Part shown: positions 16,765 to 24,092 of the stretch, one piece after another | Layout: every line of letters begins with the position of its first letter | Numbering within the stretch: the stretch's first letter is position 1 | Assembly (NCBI GenBank): GCA_963660435.1 | Contig: CAVKYI010000029.1 | Location: 1-27,363, forward strand | Length of the DNA: 27,363 nucleotides | Reading direction: 5' to 3' | From: Hallerella sp963660435 | GTDB taxonomy: Bacteria; Fibrobacterota; Fibrobacteria; Fibrobacterales; Fibrobacteraceae | Program-made: the position numbers and the translations under genes | The notes under the pieces: model-generated | The model's input: the letters and a program-made list of their open reading frames with translations, nothing else | What the model was told of the DNA's origin: nothing | Database searches by the model: none

Positions 16765-17652
16765 TTACTTGACCCGCGTGATGATGAATGCGGCGATGGC
16801 CTTGAGAACGGAAGTGTCCCCGTCGATGCCTTCGAGCTGCTTCAGGGATTCTTCGTAAAGTTCTAGCGCCTTTTGGCGCGATGCATCGAGACCGACCAGT
16901 GCCGGGTATGTCGCCTTGCCGCTCGCCATGTCGGAACCCGCGTCCTTTCCCAGCTCCTCGGTCGTGGAAACGATGTCCAGGATATCATCGACGATCTGGA
17001 AGGCGAGGCCGATGGAGCGTCCATAGGATTCGATTTTCCTGATGTCGGATTCCTTGGCGTTTGCGAGTTGCGCGCCGATGACAAGGGACGCTTCGATGAG
17101 AGCGGCTGTCTTGTGGTAGTGGATATAATCGACCGTTTCGAGCGACACGTCTTTCCCTTCGCAGTCGATGTCCGTCATTTCGCCCCCGATCATGCCGTAG
17201 GTGCCGAGCTTGTGGGCAAGGCATTCCATCGCCTGGGGATTTCCCGTCTTCGCGATCAGTTCAAAGGCGAGAACGCACAGGGCGTCTCCGCTCATGACCG
17301 CGGTGGCTTCGCCGAACTGCTTGTGTGCGGTCGGCTTTCCGCGGCGGTAATCGTCGTTGTCGATGCAGGGAAGATCGTCGTGGATGAGCGAAAACGTGTG
17401 CAGAAATTCAAGTGCGCTGGTCGCATACCAGATGCTTTCGCCCGATCCGTGAAAAAGTTCGAAGGCCGCGTGGGCAAGTCCCGGGCGCAGACGCTTGCCG
17501 CCTGCGAATACGGAATAGCGCATCGCCTTGTGCAAGTTCATTGGAACGTCGGTTTCTGGCGGCAGGTGCTCGTCAAATTTTCGTTCGGCAATGTCCGCTA
17601 CCTTGGCTAGATATTTGCGGGCAATGTCCGCTTCGTCTTGAAGATTTTGCAT
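16765..17652 (-). CDS. ispA: Short-chain polyprenyl diphosphate synthase (FPP/GGPP type)
   Basis: From the ATG at 17652 the product is 295 residues; a TTG at 17661 would add three. It has GGKRLRP near residue 55, the first Asp-rich motif HDDLPCIDNDD (about 91-101) and the second, FQIVDDILD (near 215). The DDxxxxD spacing of the first motif is the form found in bacterial FPP and GGPP synthases. The enzyme condenses IPP with allylic diphosphates to give C15 or C20 chains for quinones and carrier lipids. Product length cannot be settled from the sequence. Adjacent dxs supplies the same pathway. There is no Shine-Dalgarno site, but TAAATT at 17670-17675 could be a -10 box. Confidence 0.92.
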   Translation of the reverse strand: MQNLQDEADIARKYLAKVADIAERKFDEHLPPETDVPMNLHKAMRYSVFAGGKRLRPGLAHAAFELFHGSGESIWYATSALEFLHTFSLIHDDLPCIDNDDYRRGKPTAHKQFGEATAVMSGDALCVLAFELIAKTGNPQAMECLAHKLGTYGMIGGEMTDIDCEGKDVSLETVDYIHYHKTAALIEASLVIGAQLANAKESDIRKIESYGRSIGLAFQIVDDILDIVSTTEELGKDAGSDMASGKATYPALVGLDASRQKALELYEESLKQLEGIDGDTSVLKAIAAFIITRVK

Positions 17653-17669
17653 AATATTCAAAGATATTT

Positions 17670-17675
17670 AATTTA
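17670..17675 (-). promoter_or_regulatory. Candidate -10 box for the ispA-dxs unit
   Basis: On the minus strand this reads TAAATT, 17 bases before the ATG at 17652, and would give an mRNA leader of about 11 bases. No clear -35 box is visible. It is supported only by resemblance to other boxes in this window. Confidence 0.3.
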
Positions 17676-17697
17676 GCGCCCGGAATGCGGGAAAAAA

Positions 17698-18888
17698 TCA
17701 AAACGAAGTCCCGTAAACGGTGATGTCGTCGAGAGAAAGCTCGCTTCCGTTTACGCCGAAGAAGTGAAAACGCGTGACCGTCCTCTTGACGCTCTCCCAT
17801 CCGGTGGAAAGCGTATCGCTTTCGGGAGAGAGAAAGTCGCTAGGCTTCACCGTGTAGTGCGTCCAGGAATCCGAAAGGGGAATGTCCGCTGTCCAGGCCT
17901 TGAGATTGTCGCTTGCGTTTGCTTCCCAGCGTTCGAAGGAGAGCCTCACCGAACCGGAACCTTTGGCGTAAAACCCGACGGAATCCAGATCGCCCAGATC
18001 CTTTCCCTCGGTGGAAATCCGCATACCGAAGATGACATAGCCGCTTGCGGAAATGTTCTCGGGAATCGTGTAGGTACCTTTGAATACGCGACCGTTGCGT
18101 TCGGCGTCTTCCATTGTCCCGCTCCACGGTGAACCGGTCGGGGACGTAATCGTCGCAAGGGAGGAGTCGTCGCTGAAATACCAGCCTTTCGCGGCAAACG
18201 AGGCGGAATCCTCGAAGTCCTCGTAGAGCGTCCAGATGGCGGTATCGCCCGCGACCGTGTCGCTTGCCGTGTCGGTGCAAATCGCATGATTCCACGTGCT
18301 TGTCTCGAGGGTTTCGACGGTGATGCTCGTATCCGCGAGAACGGAATCCCTGGACGGCGAAAGAATGAACGCTTTCAGATTGCCGGCAGGAATTCCCCGG
18401 AGCAGGAAGTTTCCGGAAGAGTCCGCTTTCACGAGAATGTCCAAGCCGTAGATGCCTATCCAGACGGAATTTTCCGCAGAATGCTTTCCGCCGATCGTCC
18501 CCGAAATCTGCCCGGGAATTGACAGGTTAATTTGTTCTAAATCAAGGGAGGAACCTTGATAATGCAGTTCCCGGGAATGGATTTGACCGTCCAGGGAAAT
18601 GGTCAGGCGGTAGTCTCCCGAATCGATTTCATCCAGTTCAAAGGTTCCGAGGCTGTCCGCGTAAATGTCGGGCGTGGCTACGGTTTCGGAAGTGTCGCTC
18701 GACACGAAGTCCTTCTTGCGGAGCGTCACGCCGGCGTAGGCGGCGGGAGATCCGTCCCCGAGAAGGGCCCGCGCGAAAATTCCGTTGGTCGTTTCGCTAC
18801 CCGGTCCGCCGGCATGGCCTGAATTTTCCCCGCATCCGAAAATCCCCAAGGCGAGGAAAGAAAAGGCGAGCGTCAAAAATCGTTTCAT
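17698..18888 (-). CDS. Lipoprotein with carboxypeptidase-regulatory-like and CBM11/CIA30-like domains
   Basis: The 396-residue product starts with a lipoprotein signal ending in IFGC (Cys at residue 19), followed by a Gly/Ser-rich linker. Residues about 35-115 look like a carboxypeptidase-regulatory-type beta-sandwich (YAGVTLRKKD, then GTFELDEIDSGDYRLTIS), and a second similar unit follows (IPGQISGTI, then GNFLLRGIPAGNLKAF). The C-terminal part (about 215-396) resembles a galactose-binding-like CBM11/CIA30 fold: it opens with YEDFEDSASF and ends with SLDDITVYG. It shares a DSxxxxxKGxGSVRL pattern with the diguanylate cyclase sensor upstream. It probably sits on the cell surface or in the periplasm and may bind polysaccharide. 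It is coupled to the TIGR02147-like gene by an ATGA overlap. Confidence 0.8.
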   Translation of the reverse strand: MKRFLTLAFSFLALGIFGCGENSGHAGGPGSETTNGIFARALLGDGSPAAYAGVTLRKKDFVSSDTSETVATPDIYADSLGTFELDEIDSGDYRLTISLDGQIHSRELHYQGSSLDLEQINLSIPGQISGTIGGKHSAENSVWIGIYGLDILVKADSSGNFLLRGIPAGNLKAFILSPSRDSVLADTSITVETLETSTWNHAICTDTASDTVAGDTAIWTLYEDFEDSASFAAKGWYFSDDSSLATITSPTGSPWSGTMEDAERNGRVFKGTYTIPENISASGYVIFGMRISTEGKDLGDLDSVGFYAKGSGSVRLSFERWEANASDNLKAWTADIPLSDSWTHYTVKPSDFLSPESDTLSTGWESVKRTVTRFHFFGVNGSELSLDDITVYGTSF

Positions 18889-19724
18889 TCTCCTTCCCCC
18901 TTTCCCAGAATCGCGATGGGAAACAGCTGTACATTTAGCTGATAGACCGCGTTGTCTCCTGTTCCTTCGGCGGAAAGTCGCAACAGTTCCCGTCGAAATT
19001 CCCGAATCTTTTCACGGAGAAGGTCCATGCTTTGCCTGTTGAAAGTTATCGTCGCCGTACTGATATCCCGCAGATAGGGCTTGTGCCTAGAAAGGGACTG
19101 TCCGGCTAGCGCGATGGTGTCTTCCTGGAATCGCCGGACCGCTTCGGATCGCCAGTTTCCCCCGGTGCCGACGAATGTTTCGGTCACGGCCCAATGCCCA
19201 TCCTTGTCCAGCCGGATCATGCCCAGGGATTCGAGCAGGCGGACCGATTCCCGGGCTTCTTCGGCGGAAATCGCCGGGGTGCAGGATTCGGCGAGAATCC
19301 GGTAGCTCTTTTCGTCGTCCCGAAAACTCCCTATCCCGAGGAGGGAACGAATCGCGTTGGCATGCCAGTGCCTGTAAAATTCCAGTTCCCGGGCTTCGAG
19401 CCGCTTGATTTCGACTCCCTTGATCGAAAGCATCTTTTCGTAGTGATCCAGAGCCTCCTTGTCGCTCTTGGCGCGTCCGAACAAGAGAAGTTCCGTCCAG
19501 TAGGCGGATTCCTTTTCCGAAAGGCCGAAAAACTTGGCGCACGGACCGGCGAATTTTACCGCGAGGTGGATTTTTCCCTGCGAGACGCGGAGAAGGTTGC
19601 CCGGATCGCAACCGATTCTCGATGCCATGAACCGCCACGATACGGCGCAACGTTCCCTTTTGTAGTTCTCGAAGGCGTCGCGCAGAAAGGCTCGGTAATC
19701 CGTGTAGTCAAAGATGGAATTCAT
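18885..19724 (-). CDS. TIGR02147-like protein, putative regulator typical of Fibrobacter
   Basis: The 279-residue protein begins with IFDYTDYRAFLRDAFENYK and continues with FSWRFMASRIGCDP-like and GNLLRVSQGK segments, the hallmarks of the TIGR02147 family, found mostly in Fibrobacter. The N-terminal 60 residues look like a helix-turn-helix domain (a helical segment around SRIGCDPGNLLRVSQG). The middle and C-terminal parts are helical and include a winged-helix-like piece (ESVRLLESLGMIRLDKDGHW). These proteins are suspected transcription factors; no target is known to me. The gene overlaps the downstream lipoprotein gene by 4 bases, which suggests that it controls or works with that lipoprotein. 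Its ATG lies 6 bases from a TATTTT box, so the mRNA may be leaderless. Confidence 0.85.
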   Translation of the reverse strand: MNSIFDYTDYRAFLRDAFENYKRERCAVSWRFMASRIGCDPGNLLRVSQGKIHLAVKFAGPCAKFFGLSEKESAYWTELLLFGRAKSDKEALDHYEKMLSIKGVEIKRLEARELEFYRHWHANAIRSLLGIGSFRDDEKSYRILAESCTPAISAEEARESVRLLESLGMIRLDKDGHWAVTETFVGTGGNWRSEAVRRFQEDTIALAGQSLSRHKPYLRDISTATITFNRQSMDLLREKIREFRRELLRLSAEGTGDNAVYQLNVQLFPIAILGKGEGE

Positions 19725-19730
19725 GTTCTA

Positions 19731-19736
19731 AAAATA
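19731..19736 (-). promoter_or_regulatory. Candidate -10 box predicting a leaderless mRNA
   Basis: On the minus strand this reads TATTTT. Six bases then separate it from the ATG at 19724, so a start at the usual distance would fall on the A of the start codon. No ribosome binding site is present. It would drive the TIGR02147-like gene and its lipoprotein partner. Confidence 0.35.
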
Positions 19737-19770
19737 CAAGGATTCGAAAGATATCCGGGAATTCGAGCCG

Positions 19771-19801
19771 AGATTTCGTTGTAGGCGTTACAACGAAATC
19801 T
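19771..19801. repeat. Perfect 13-bp inverted repeat at a stop codon
   Basis: AGATTTCGTTGTA (19771-19783) and TACAACGAAATCT (19789-19801) are perfect complements with a 5-base loop GGCGT. It overlaps the stop codon of the small lipoprotein gene (19800-19802) and lies 47 bases upstream of the TIGR02147-like gene on the same strand. No T-run follows on either strand, so it may be an operator or RNA-stability stem as well as a terminator. Confidence 0.8.
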
Positions 19802-20216
19802 AGAAGACGCTTAGGTTCGTAACTTTTCCCTTGGCGTCGCACCGGGCGGTGAAATTGCAGTTTTCGATATCGGAAAACGTCATGGCCTGCTGTTCCAGGT
19901 CAAGAGAAACTGTCGGATCCTTGCATCTTCCGCGAAACTCGGCGATGGTTTCTCCCGACTTTTTCGTGCCGAAATACTGGATGTCGTATTCCTTTCCCGA
20001 TTTGGAATTTTCTCGAACGGTCTCGTTTTCCATCAGGGCGCGCGTCATCGAGACGAGGCAGAGTTCTTCCTGGGTGGAATCCATTGCGCTCGGATTTTCG
20101 GAGTTTTCGATCGCCTGGAATTCAAACCAGTTGAGGGAAATCGGGACGAATTCCGGATGGTTCTTGGCGCATCCGAACAAAAGGGCGAGAATCGGCAGAG
20201 CGAGATATTTCTTCAT
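19800..20216 (-). CDS. Small lipoprotein of unknown function
   Basis: The 138-residue product has a lipoprotein signal peptide, MKKYLALPILALLFGC, with the lipidated Cys at residue 16. The mature part is acidic, with four further Cys residues (LCLVS, GRCKD, ENCNF, ARCDA) that could form two disulfides. No domain is recognised. The ATG overlaps the stop of the diguanylate cyclase gene (ATGA), so the two are co-translated. It may be a periplasmic partner or ligand-binding accessory of the cyclase sensor; this is inferred from coupling only. A perfect inverted repeat covers its stop codon. Confidence 0.7.
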   Translation of the reverse strand: MKKYLALPILALLFGCAKNHPEFVPISLNWFEFQAIENSENPSAMDSTQEELCLVSMTRALMENETVRENSKSGKEYDIQYFGTKKSGETIAEFRGRCKDPTVSLDLEQQAMTFSDIENCNFTARCDAKGKVTNLSVF

Positions 20217-21544
20217 GGCGCTTGAGTCTTCTTGATTGCCGCGGTCACGCTGTTGCGCCCGCTGCGCTTGGAACTGTAGAGAGCCTTGTCAAGTCGGTCA
20301 AAGACTCCCTTTGGATCTTCGTGCGGCATCATTTCGGCGACGCCGAACGAACAGGTGATTTGCTGTTGTGAAATCAGCTGCGTATTTTCGACCGTGGTCC
20401 GGAGCTTTTCGGCTAGGAACTGGGCATTCTGGAGAGGCGTGTCTCCGCAGAGAATGACAAATTCCTCGCCGCCCCAGCGGACAAGGGCGTCTGTCGTGCG
20501 GATGCGGCTGCGGATGAGTTTCGAAAGATTGACCAGAACTTCGTCGCCTACGCTGTGCCCCCATGTGTCGTTCACCTTCTTGAAAAAGTCGATGTCGAGC
20601 ATGATGAACGAGAGCGAACCGTTTCCGTTGTTTAGACGTTCCTGTTCCTTGGTGAGAACGCTCGTAAAACCGGCGCGGTTCAGACATCCGGTCAGGGCGT
20701 CTTCCTTGCTCGCCTTTTCGTAGTCGGATTTTTCGACTTCGAGAACGACCAGGTTGTGTTCGAGCTCTTCGCGGCGCTTGCGTTCGAGGTTCCGCTGGAT
20801 GCTGTAATCGCGCAGCCTGAGTATCAGGTAGAAAAGGAAAATGAAGAACCAGAGCGTGATGATGCCGAACATCAGCTTTTCGGCGGGGATGATTTTTCCC
20901 TTGAATGTCAGTCCCATGATTTCGAGCGTTCCGTAACCGAGTGGCGCATTGGTTCCCGTCTGGATTTCGATCAGGGGAATGTTCGAAAAATCGACGCGTG
21001 CGCGGTGGGCGTTCACGCTGTTCTGGGAAACCCACCAGCTGGCGACCCGAAACTCCTGGGGGACAAAGACCGCCGGATAGGTTTCCTCGAGCGGATAGAA
21101 TTCGAGTTCGTTGAACTTGAGCGTTGTCTGGTCGTCGGGTTTTGAAACGACATCGTCGAATCCTCGCAGGTATAGCCTTACCGAACCTTCGCCCCGAGGC
21201 TTGACCCAGACGTAGATGCTGTCGTAATGGGAAAAGTCCTTGCCGCGGCTTTTTCCGTCACCCAGGTAAATCTGGATGCCGACATAGGGGTAGGGGTATC
21301 CCTCCCGGAGTTCGTAGTCCATGATGATGGAGGAGTCTGTCCGCGTCATTTCGAGGATGGAGGCTCCGCCATCTACCGAATCCGTCTGGGCGACGATGTA
21401 GGGGTAGGTTGCTGGCGTAATCGTGTAGATGTCGTCCATGCCGTAGCGATACCATAGCAGAGCGACAAGAGTCGTCGAAAGCAAGAACGTGATGATGACG
21501 TTCAGACGGAAGATGGACATCAACTTTTGCCAGATGAATTTCAT
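20213..21544 (-). CDS. Membrane diguanylate cyclase with a carbohydrate-binding-like sensor
   Basis: The 443-residue protein has a membrane segment (about 13-32), a periplasmic beta-rich domain (33-222), a second membrane segment (224-244), a charged coiled-coil linker (245-280) and a GGDEF domain (281-435). The active site is GGEEF (358-362), and the inhibitory site RTTD (349-352) sits exactly five residues before it, so activity and product inhibition are both expected. It makes c-di-GMP from two GTP. The periplasmic domain resembles the CBM11/CIA30 galactose-binding-like fold (HYDSIYVWVKPRGEGSVRL, and near the end GYGTLEIMGLTF), and a similar domain lies in the lipoprotein at 17698-18888. 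It may therefore sense a sugar or cell-wall ligand; this is inference. The gene is followed by a coupled lipoprotein gene. Confidence 0.92.
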   Translation of the reverse strand: MKFIWQKLMSIFRLNVIITFLLSTTLVALLWYRYGMDDIYTITPATYPYIVAQTDSVDGGASILEMTRTDSSIIMDYELREGYPYPYVGIQIYLGDGKSRGKDFSHYDSIYVWVKPRGEGSVRLYLRGFDDVVSKPDDQTTLKFNELEFYPLEETYPAVFVPQEFRVASWWVSQNSVNAHRARVDFSNIPLIEIQTGTNAPLGYGTLEIMGLTFKGKIIPAEKLMFGIITLWFFIFLFYLILRLRDYSIQRNLERKRREELEHNLVVLEVEKSDYEKASKEDALTGCLNRAGFTSVLTKEQERLNNGNGSLSFIMLDIDFFKKVNDTWGHSVGDEVLVNLSKLIRSRIRTTDALVRWGGEEFVILCGDTPLQNAQFLAEKLRTTVENTQLISQQQITCSFGVAEMMPHEDPKGVFDRLDKALYSSKRSGRNSVTAAIKKTQAP

Positions 21545-21556
21545 GCTACCTAGGAA

Positions 21557-21562
21557 AATACA
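21557..21562 (-). promoter_or_regulatory. Candidate -10 box for the diguanylate cyclase
   Basis: On the minus strand this reads TGTATT, 12 bases before the ATG at 21544, predicting a leader of about 6 bases. TTGCAC lies 18 bases further upstream and could be a -35 box, which makes this one of the better promoter candidates in the window. Confidence 0.35.
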
Positions 21563-21659
21563 TTAAATTCCCTGTAAAATGTGCAAATTTTTTCGATAAA
21601 GCCTTTCTGATATTTATTCGTGACGGTCGGCATGCGGAGGAAAAACCTATTTTGACGCC

Positions 21660-22199
21660 ATGGTCAGGAAGTTCTGGAAAAAAATGGCAAGCGTCGTGCC
21701 GATTCTCTATGCGGTTGCCCTGCTCGCCGACCTTGGCCTTGGCGACATGGAATCTCCCGAACCGGGATCCGTCGCCGATACGCTAACGCGCGAAGACCGT
21801 CGGATGGCCTATCTGGTCTATCATCTTCTGGACTCGGCGGGAAACCTTGTCGGGGCGGATACGGTACGTGGCGAAAAGCTCTTTATGCGGAATTGCCGCC
21901 CGTGCCATGGGGACGACGGTCGCCGGATGAACCTTTCCCACGACATGTGGCATCCGAGATATATCGGCTCGACGGCCCATGACGAACTTCCGACATTTTG
22001 GTTCATGATGAATTTCGGGGATGAGGAACGGGGAATGCTTCCCTATTACGATGAAATTCCGCTCGACGAAATGGTGGATATCGCCGGCTTTGCGCAGACG
22101 CTTCCGCAGCATCCGTGGACGCGAGAGGAAGCCGCCGCCGCGTCGAGGGAGGATTCCGTTCTCACGGAAAGACGAAAAAAGGCGAACCTGCAAGACTAG
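21660..22199 (+). CDS. Monoheme c-type cytochrome, membrane-anchored or exported
   Basis: The 179-residue product has an N-terminal hydrophobic stretch (about 9-25) that serves as a signal or anchor, and one heme attachment site CRPCH (about residues 79-83) after GEKLFMRNC, as in class I cytochromes c. Met residues downstream (MMNFG, GMLPYYDEIP) are possible axial ligands. The C-terminal 35 residues are charged. It would carry electrons in the periplasm. The nearest GGAGG is about 20 bases before the ATG at 21660, which is too far; ATG at 21684 is an alternative start that would shorten the basic N-terminus. No oxidase, reductase or cytochrome maturation gene is in the window, so the partner is unknown. 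Confidence 0.85.
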   Translation: MVRKFWKKMASVVPILYAVALLADLGLGDMESPEPGSVADTLTREDRRMAYLVYHLLDSAGNLVGADTVRGEKLFMRNCRPCHGDDGRRMNLSHDMWHPRYIGSTAHDELPTFWFMMNFGDEERGMLPYYDEIPLDEMVDIAGFAQTLPQHPWTREEAAAASREDSVLTERRKKANLQD

Positions 22200-22219
22200 T
22201 CCGCCTTTTTCTGCGAGAA
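22175..22219. terminator. Bidirectional terminator between convergent genes
   Basis: AAAAAGGCG (22176-22184) pairs with CGCCTTTTT (22202-22210), and the last T-run also pairs with GAAAAAA (to 22217) to form an overlapping smaller hairpin. T-runs end the stem on both strands. It covers the cytochrome stop codon and lies just before the stop of the convergent gene at 22225. Confidence 0.6.
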
Positions 22220-22224
22220 AAAAC

Positions 22225-22797
22225 TCAGTTGGGCATCATGTCGGAGAAGTCGTGCTTCTTCGCTTCGGGGCGGGCCGCTTCCTTGGCGAACTTGCGGCTT
22301 GTGACGGATCCGACCGTGTAGTAGCGTCCATCCTTGAAAATGATCGCCGTGTAGATGTTGAGCGTCTTGTGGGCTGTCCATTGCTTGTAAAGGTTGTGGA
22401 CTCCCGGCTTGATGTCGGACTCCCGGATTTCCGTTGTCCGAATTTTTTTCCCGTAGCGGGCGGTGAACTTTTCGGACATGTATTCCAGCGCTTCGAAAAC
22501 CTTCGGAAGGCGTTCCGCTTCCATGCGACCGGTGCGGACTTCGAAAGCGTAGAAGTGGTCGTTCTTGTTGAAAAGGAAATCGACTTGCACCGGAAGTTCG
22601 TCCATCATATAGACAGGGATGACGATTCTGTCCGCGGCATCGGAAGAGCCTAGCGGATCGTAGCCTAGCTTCATGATGTCTTCGATGACGCTTTCCCTGT
22701 CGAGACCAAAATTGATTCCGGCAAATCCTGTCAAGGACTGGGCCCCGCAGAACGGAACGGCGAACAGCGCAAATACAATGAGAATGAATTTTTTCAT
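22225..22797 (-). CDS. Secreted or periplasmic protein of unknown function
   Basis: The 190-residue protein starts at the ATG at 22797, which gives a good signal peptide (MKKFILIVFALFAVPFCGAQ, cleavage after about residue 20). A longer frame to 22902 adds an unlikely Cys-rich tail. The mature part begins GFAGINFGLDRESVIEDIMK, a pattern seen in small periplasmic proteins in which a GxxFG motif precedes an amphipathic helix. It then alternates strands and helices. No catalytic residues are evident. It stands alone, with its promoter region shared with divergent aroC. TATGTT about 30 bases before the ATG could be its -10 box. Confidence 0.7.
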   Translation of the reverse strand: MKKFILIVFALFAVPFCGAQSLTGFAGINFGLDRESVIEDIMKLGYDPLGSSDAADRIVIPVYMMDELPVQVDFLFNKNDHFYAFEVRTGRMEAERLPKVFEALEYMSEKFTARYGKKIRTTEIRESDIKPGVHNLYKQWTAHKTLNIYTAIIFKDGRYYTVGSVTSRKFAKEAARPEAKKHDFSDMMPN

Positions 22798-22915
22798 CGT
22801 GTCTCTGTTTGTAAGCAAACCAATACAAACATAGCAAACAAATTTTGAGAAAATATCGCCAAGTCCAAAAAAAGAGCGAAAAGTCGCGCCAAGGCGTCGC
22901 AAATTTCAAGATTGC

Positions 22916-22921
22916 TATATT
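22916..22921 (+). promoter_or_regulatory. Candidate -10 box for aroC
   Basis: TATATT here predicts transcription start at about 22928, only 5 bases before the aroC ATG at 22933. No Shine-Dalgarno sequence is present. There is no clear -35 box. Confidence 0.35.
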
Positions 22922-22932
22922 TTCAGCCGAAT

Positions 22933-24018
22933 ATGTCTAGTGTTTTTGGAAAATTGTTTACCGTCTCGACTTGGGGCGAATCTCACGGCAAGGCCGTCGG
23001 GGCGGTCGTTGACGGATGTCCTGCCGGGCTTCCCTTGTCGGAAGCGGAGATCCAGCGGGCGATGGATAGACGGCGTCCTGGGCAAAATGCGCTGGTGACG
23101 CCTCGAAAGGAAGCCGATACGGTGCGCATTCTTTCGGGAGTCTTTGACGGAAAGACGACGGGAACGCCGATATCCCTCCTGGTGCAGAACGAAAACCAGC
23201 ATTCGGGCGATTATTCGGAGATGGAGAACTGGTACCGTCCGGGACATGCCGACTTGACCTATGACCTGAAATATGGATTTCGGGACTTTCGCGGCGGGGG
23301 AAGAGCCTCTGCGCGAGAAACTCTATCGCGCGTCGCTGCCGGGGCGATTGCCTCTAAGATTTTAAGGTTCGTTTGCGGAACGGAAATCCTGAGCTGGGTC
23401 GAAAGCGTGGGAAATGTCGATTCGAATATCGATGCGGAAAAAGTGACGCTCGAGGCGGTCGAGGCTTCTCCCGTGAGATGTCCGGATGTCCTCGCGAGCG
23501 AAAAGATGGCGCAGGTCGTTCGGGAGGCGATTGCCGCGAAAGATTCTGTCGGCGCGATCCTCGCACTGGATATCCGAAAGCCGCCGGTGGCTCTCGGCGA
23601 ACCTGTTTTCGACAAGCTGCAGGCGCTTCTCGGCGCGGCCCTTTTGAGCATTCCGGCGGTAAAGGGCTTTGAAATCGGCGAAGGATTCCGGGCTTCCCGG
23701 TTGCGCGGATCGGAACACAACGACGCGATTGTCGCCAAAGATGGAAAGTTCCTTACGGAGACGAACCATGCGGGCGGAACGCTCGGCGGAATTTCGAACG
23801 GGGAAACGATCCATTGCCGGCTGGCCTTTAAGCCGACGGCGACGATTGCGCAGGAACAGAGAACGGCGGGGCGTGACGGGACAAACGGGACGCTTGCCGC
23901 CCGGGGACGGCATGACCCTTGCGTCGCGCTTCGCGCTCCGGTAATCGTGGAAAGCATGGCGGCAATCGCGCTGGTGAACCTCTTTCTGGAACAGCGCGCG
24001 CGAGAGCGGCTGTTTTAG
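22933..24018 (+). CDS. aroC: Chorismate synthase
   Basis: The ATG at 22933 gives 361 residues, the normal length. The opening (FGKLFTVSTWGESHGKAVG) holds the first family signature with the catalytic His; the second (GGGRASARET) is at about residues 124-133, and the third, late signature region includes HDPCVALRAPVI. The enzyme converts EPSP to chorismate using reduced FMN, the last common step of aromatic amino acid synthesis. An in-frame start at 22912 would add seven residues and overlap the likely -10 box, so it is rejected. The gene is monocistronic, ending before a strong hairpin and a convergent helicase gene. Confidence 0.97.
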   Translation: MSSVFGKLFTVSTWGESHGKAVGAVVDGCPAGLPLSEAEIQRAMDRRRPGQNALVTPRKEADTVRILSGVFDGKTTGTPISLLVQNENQHSGDYSEMENWYRPGHADLTYDLKYGFRDFRGGGRASARETLSRVAAGAIASKILRFVCGTEILSWVESVGNVDSNIDAEKVTLEAVEASPVRCPDVLASEKMAQVVREAIAAKDSVGAILALDIRKPPVALGEPVFDKLQALLGAALLSIPAVKGFEIGEGFRASRLRGSEHNDAIVAKDGKFLTETNHAGGTLGGISNGETIHCRLAFKPTATIAQEQRTAGRDGTNGTLAARGRHDPCVALRAPVIVESMAAIALVNLFLEQRARERLF

Positions 24019-24047
24019 ATTGTCCTGGCAGAAGTTTAAAAGCGAAG

Positions 24048-24078
24048 AATCGCCGGCGAAGCCGGCGATTTTGCTGTT
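24048..24078. terminator. Bidirectional terminator between aroC and the helicase gene
   Basis: AATCGCCGGC (24048-24057) and GCCGGCGATT (24061-24070) form a perfect 10-bp stem with the loop GAA, followed by TTTGCTGTTT on the plus strand; on the minus strand CTTCGCTTTT follows. It lies between the convergent aroC and helicase stops and probably ends both transcripts. Confidence 0.85.
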
Positions 24079-24092
24079 TAACCTGTACGAAA

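Noticed and set aside
15280..16866. Plus-strand open frame of 528 codons opposite dxs
   Set aside because: dxs on the other strand has full family motifs. The antisense frame reflects GC-rich codon use.
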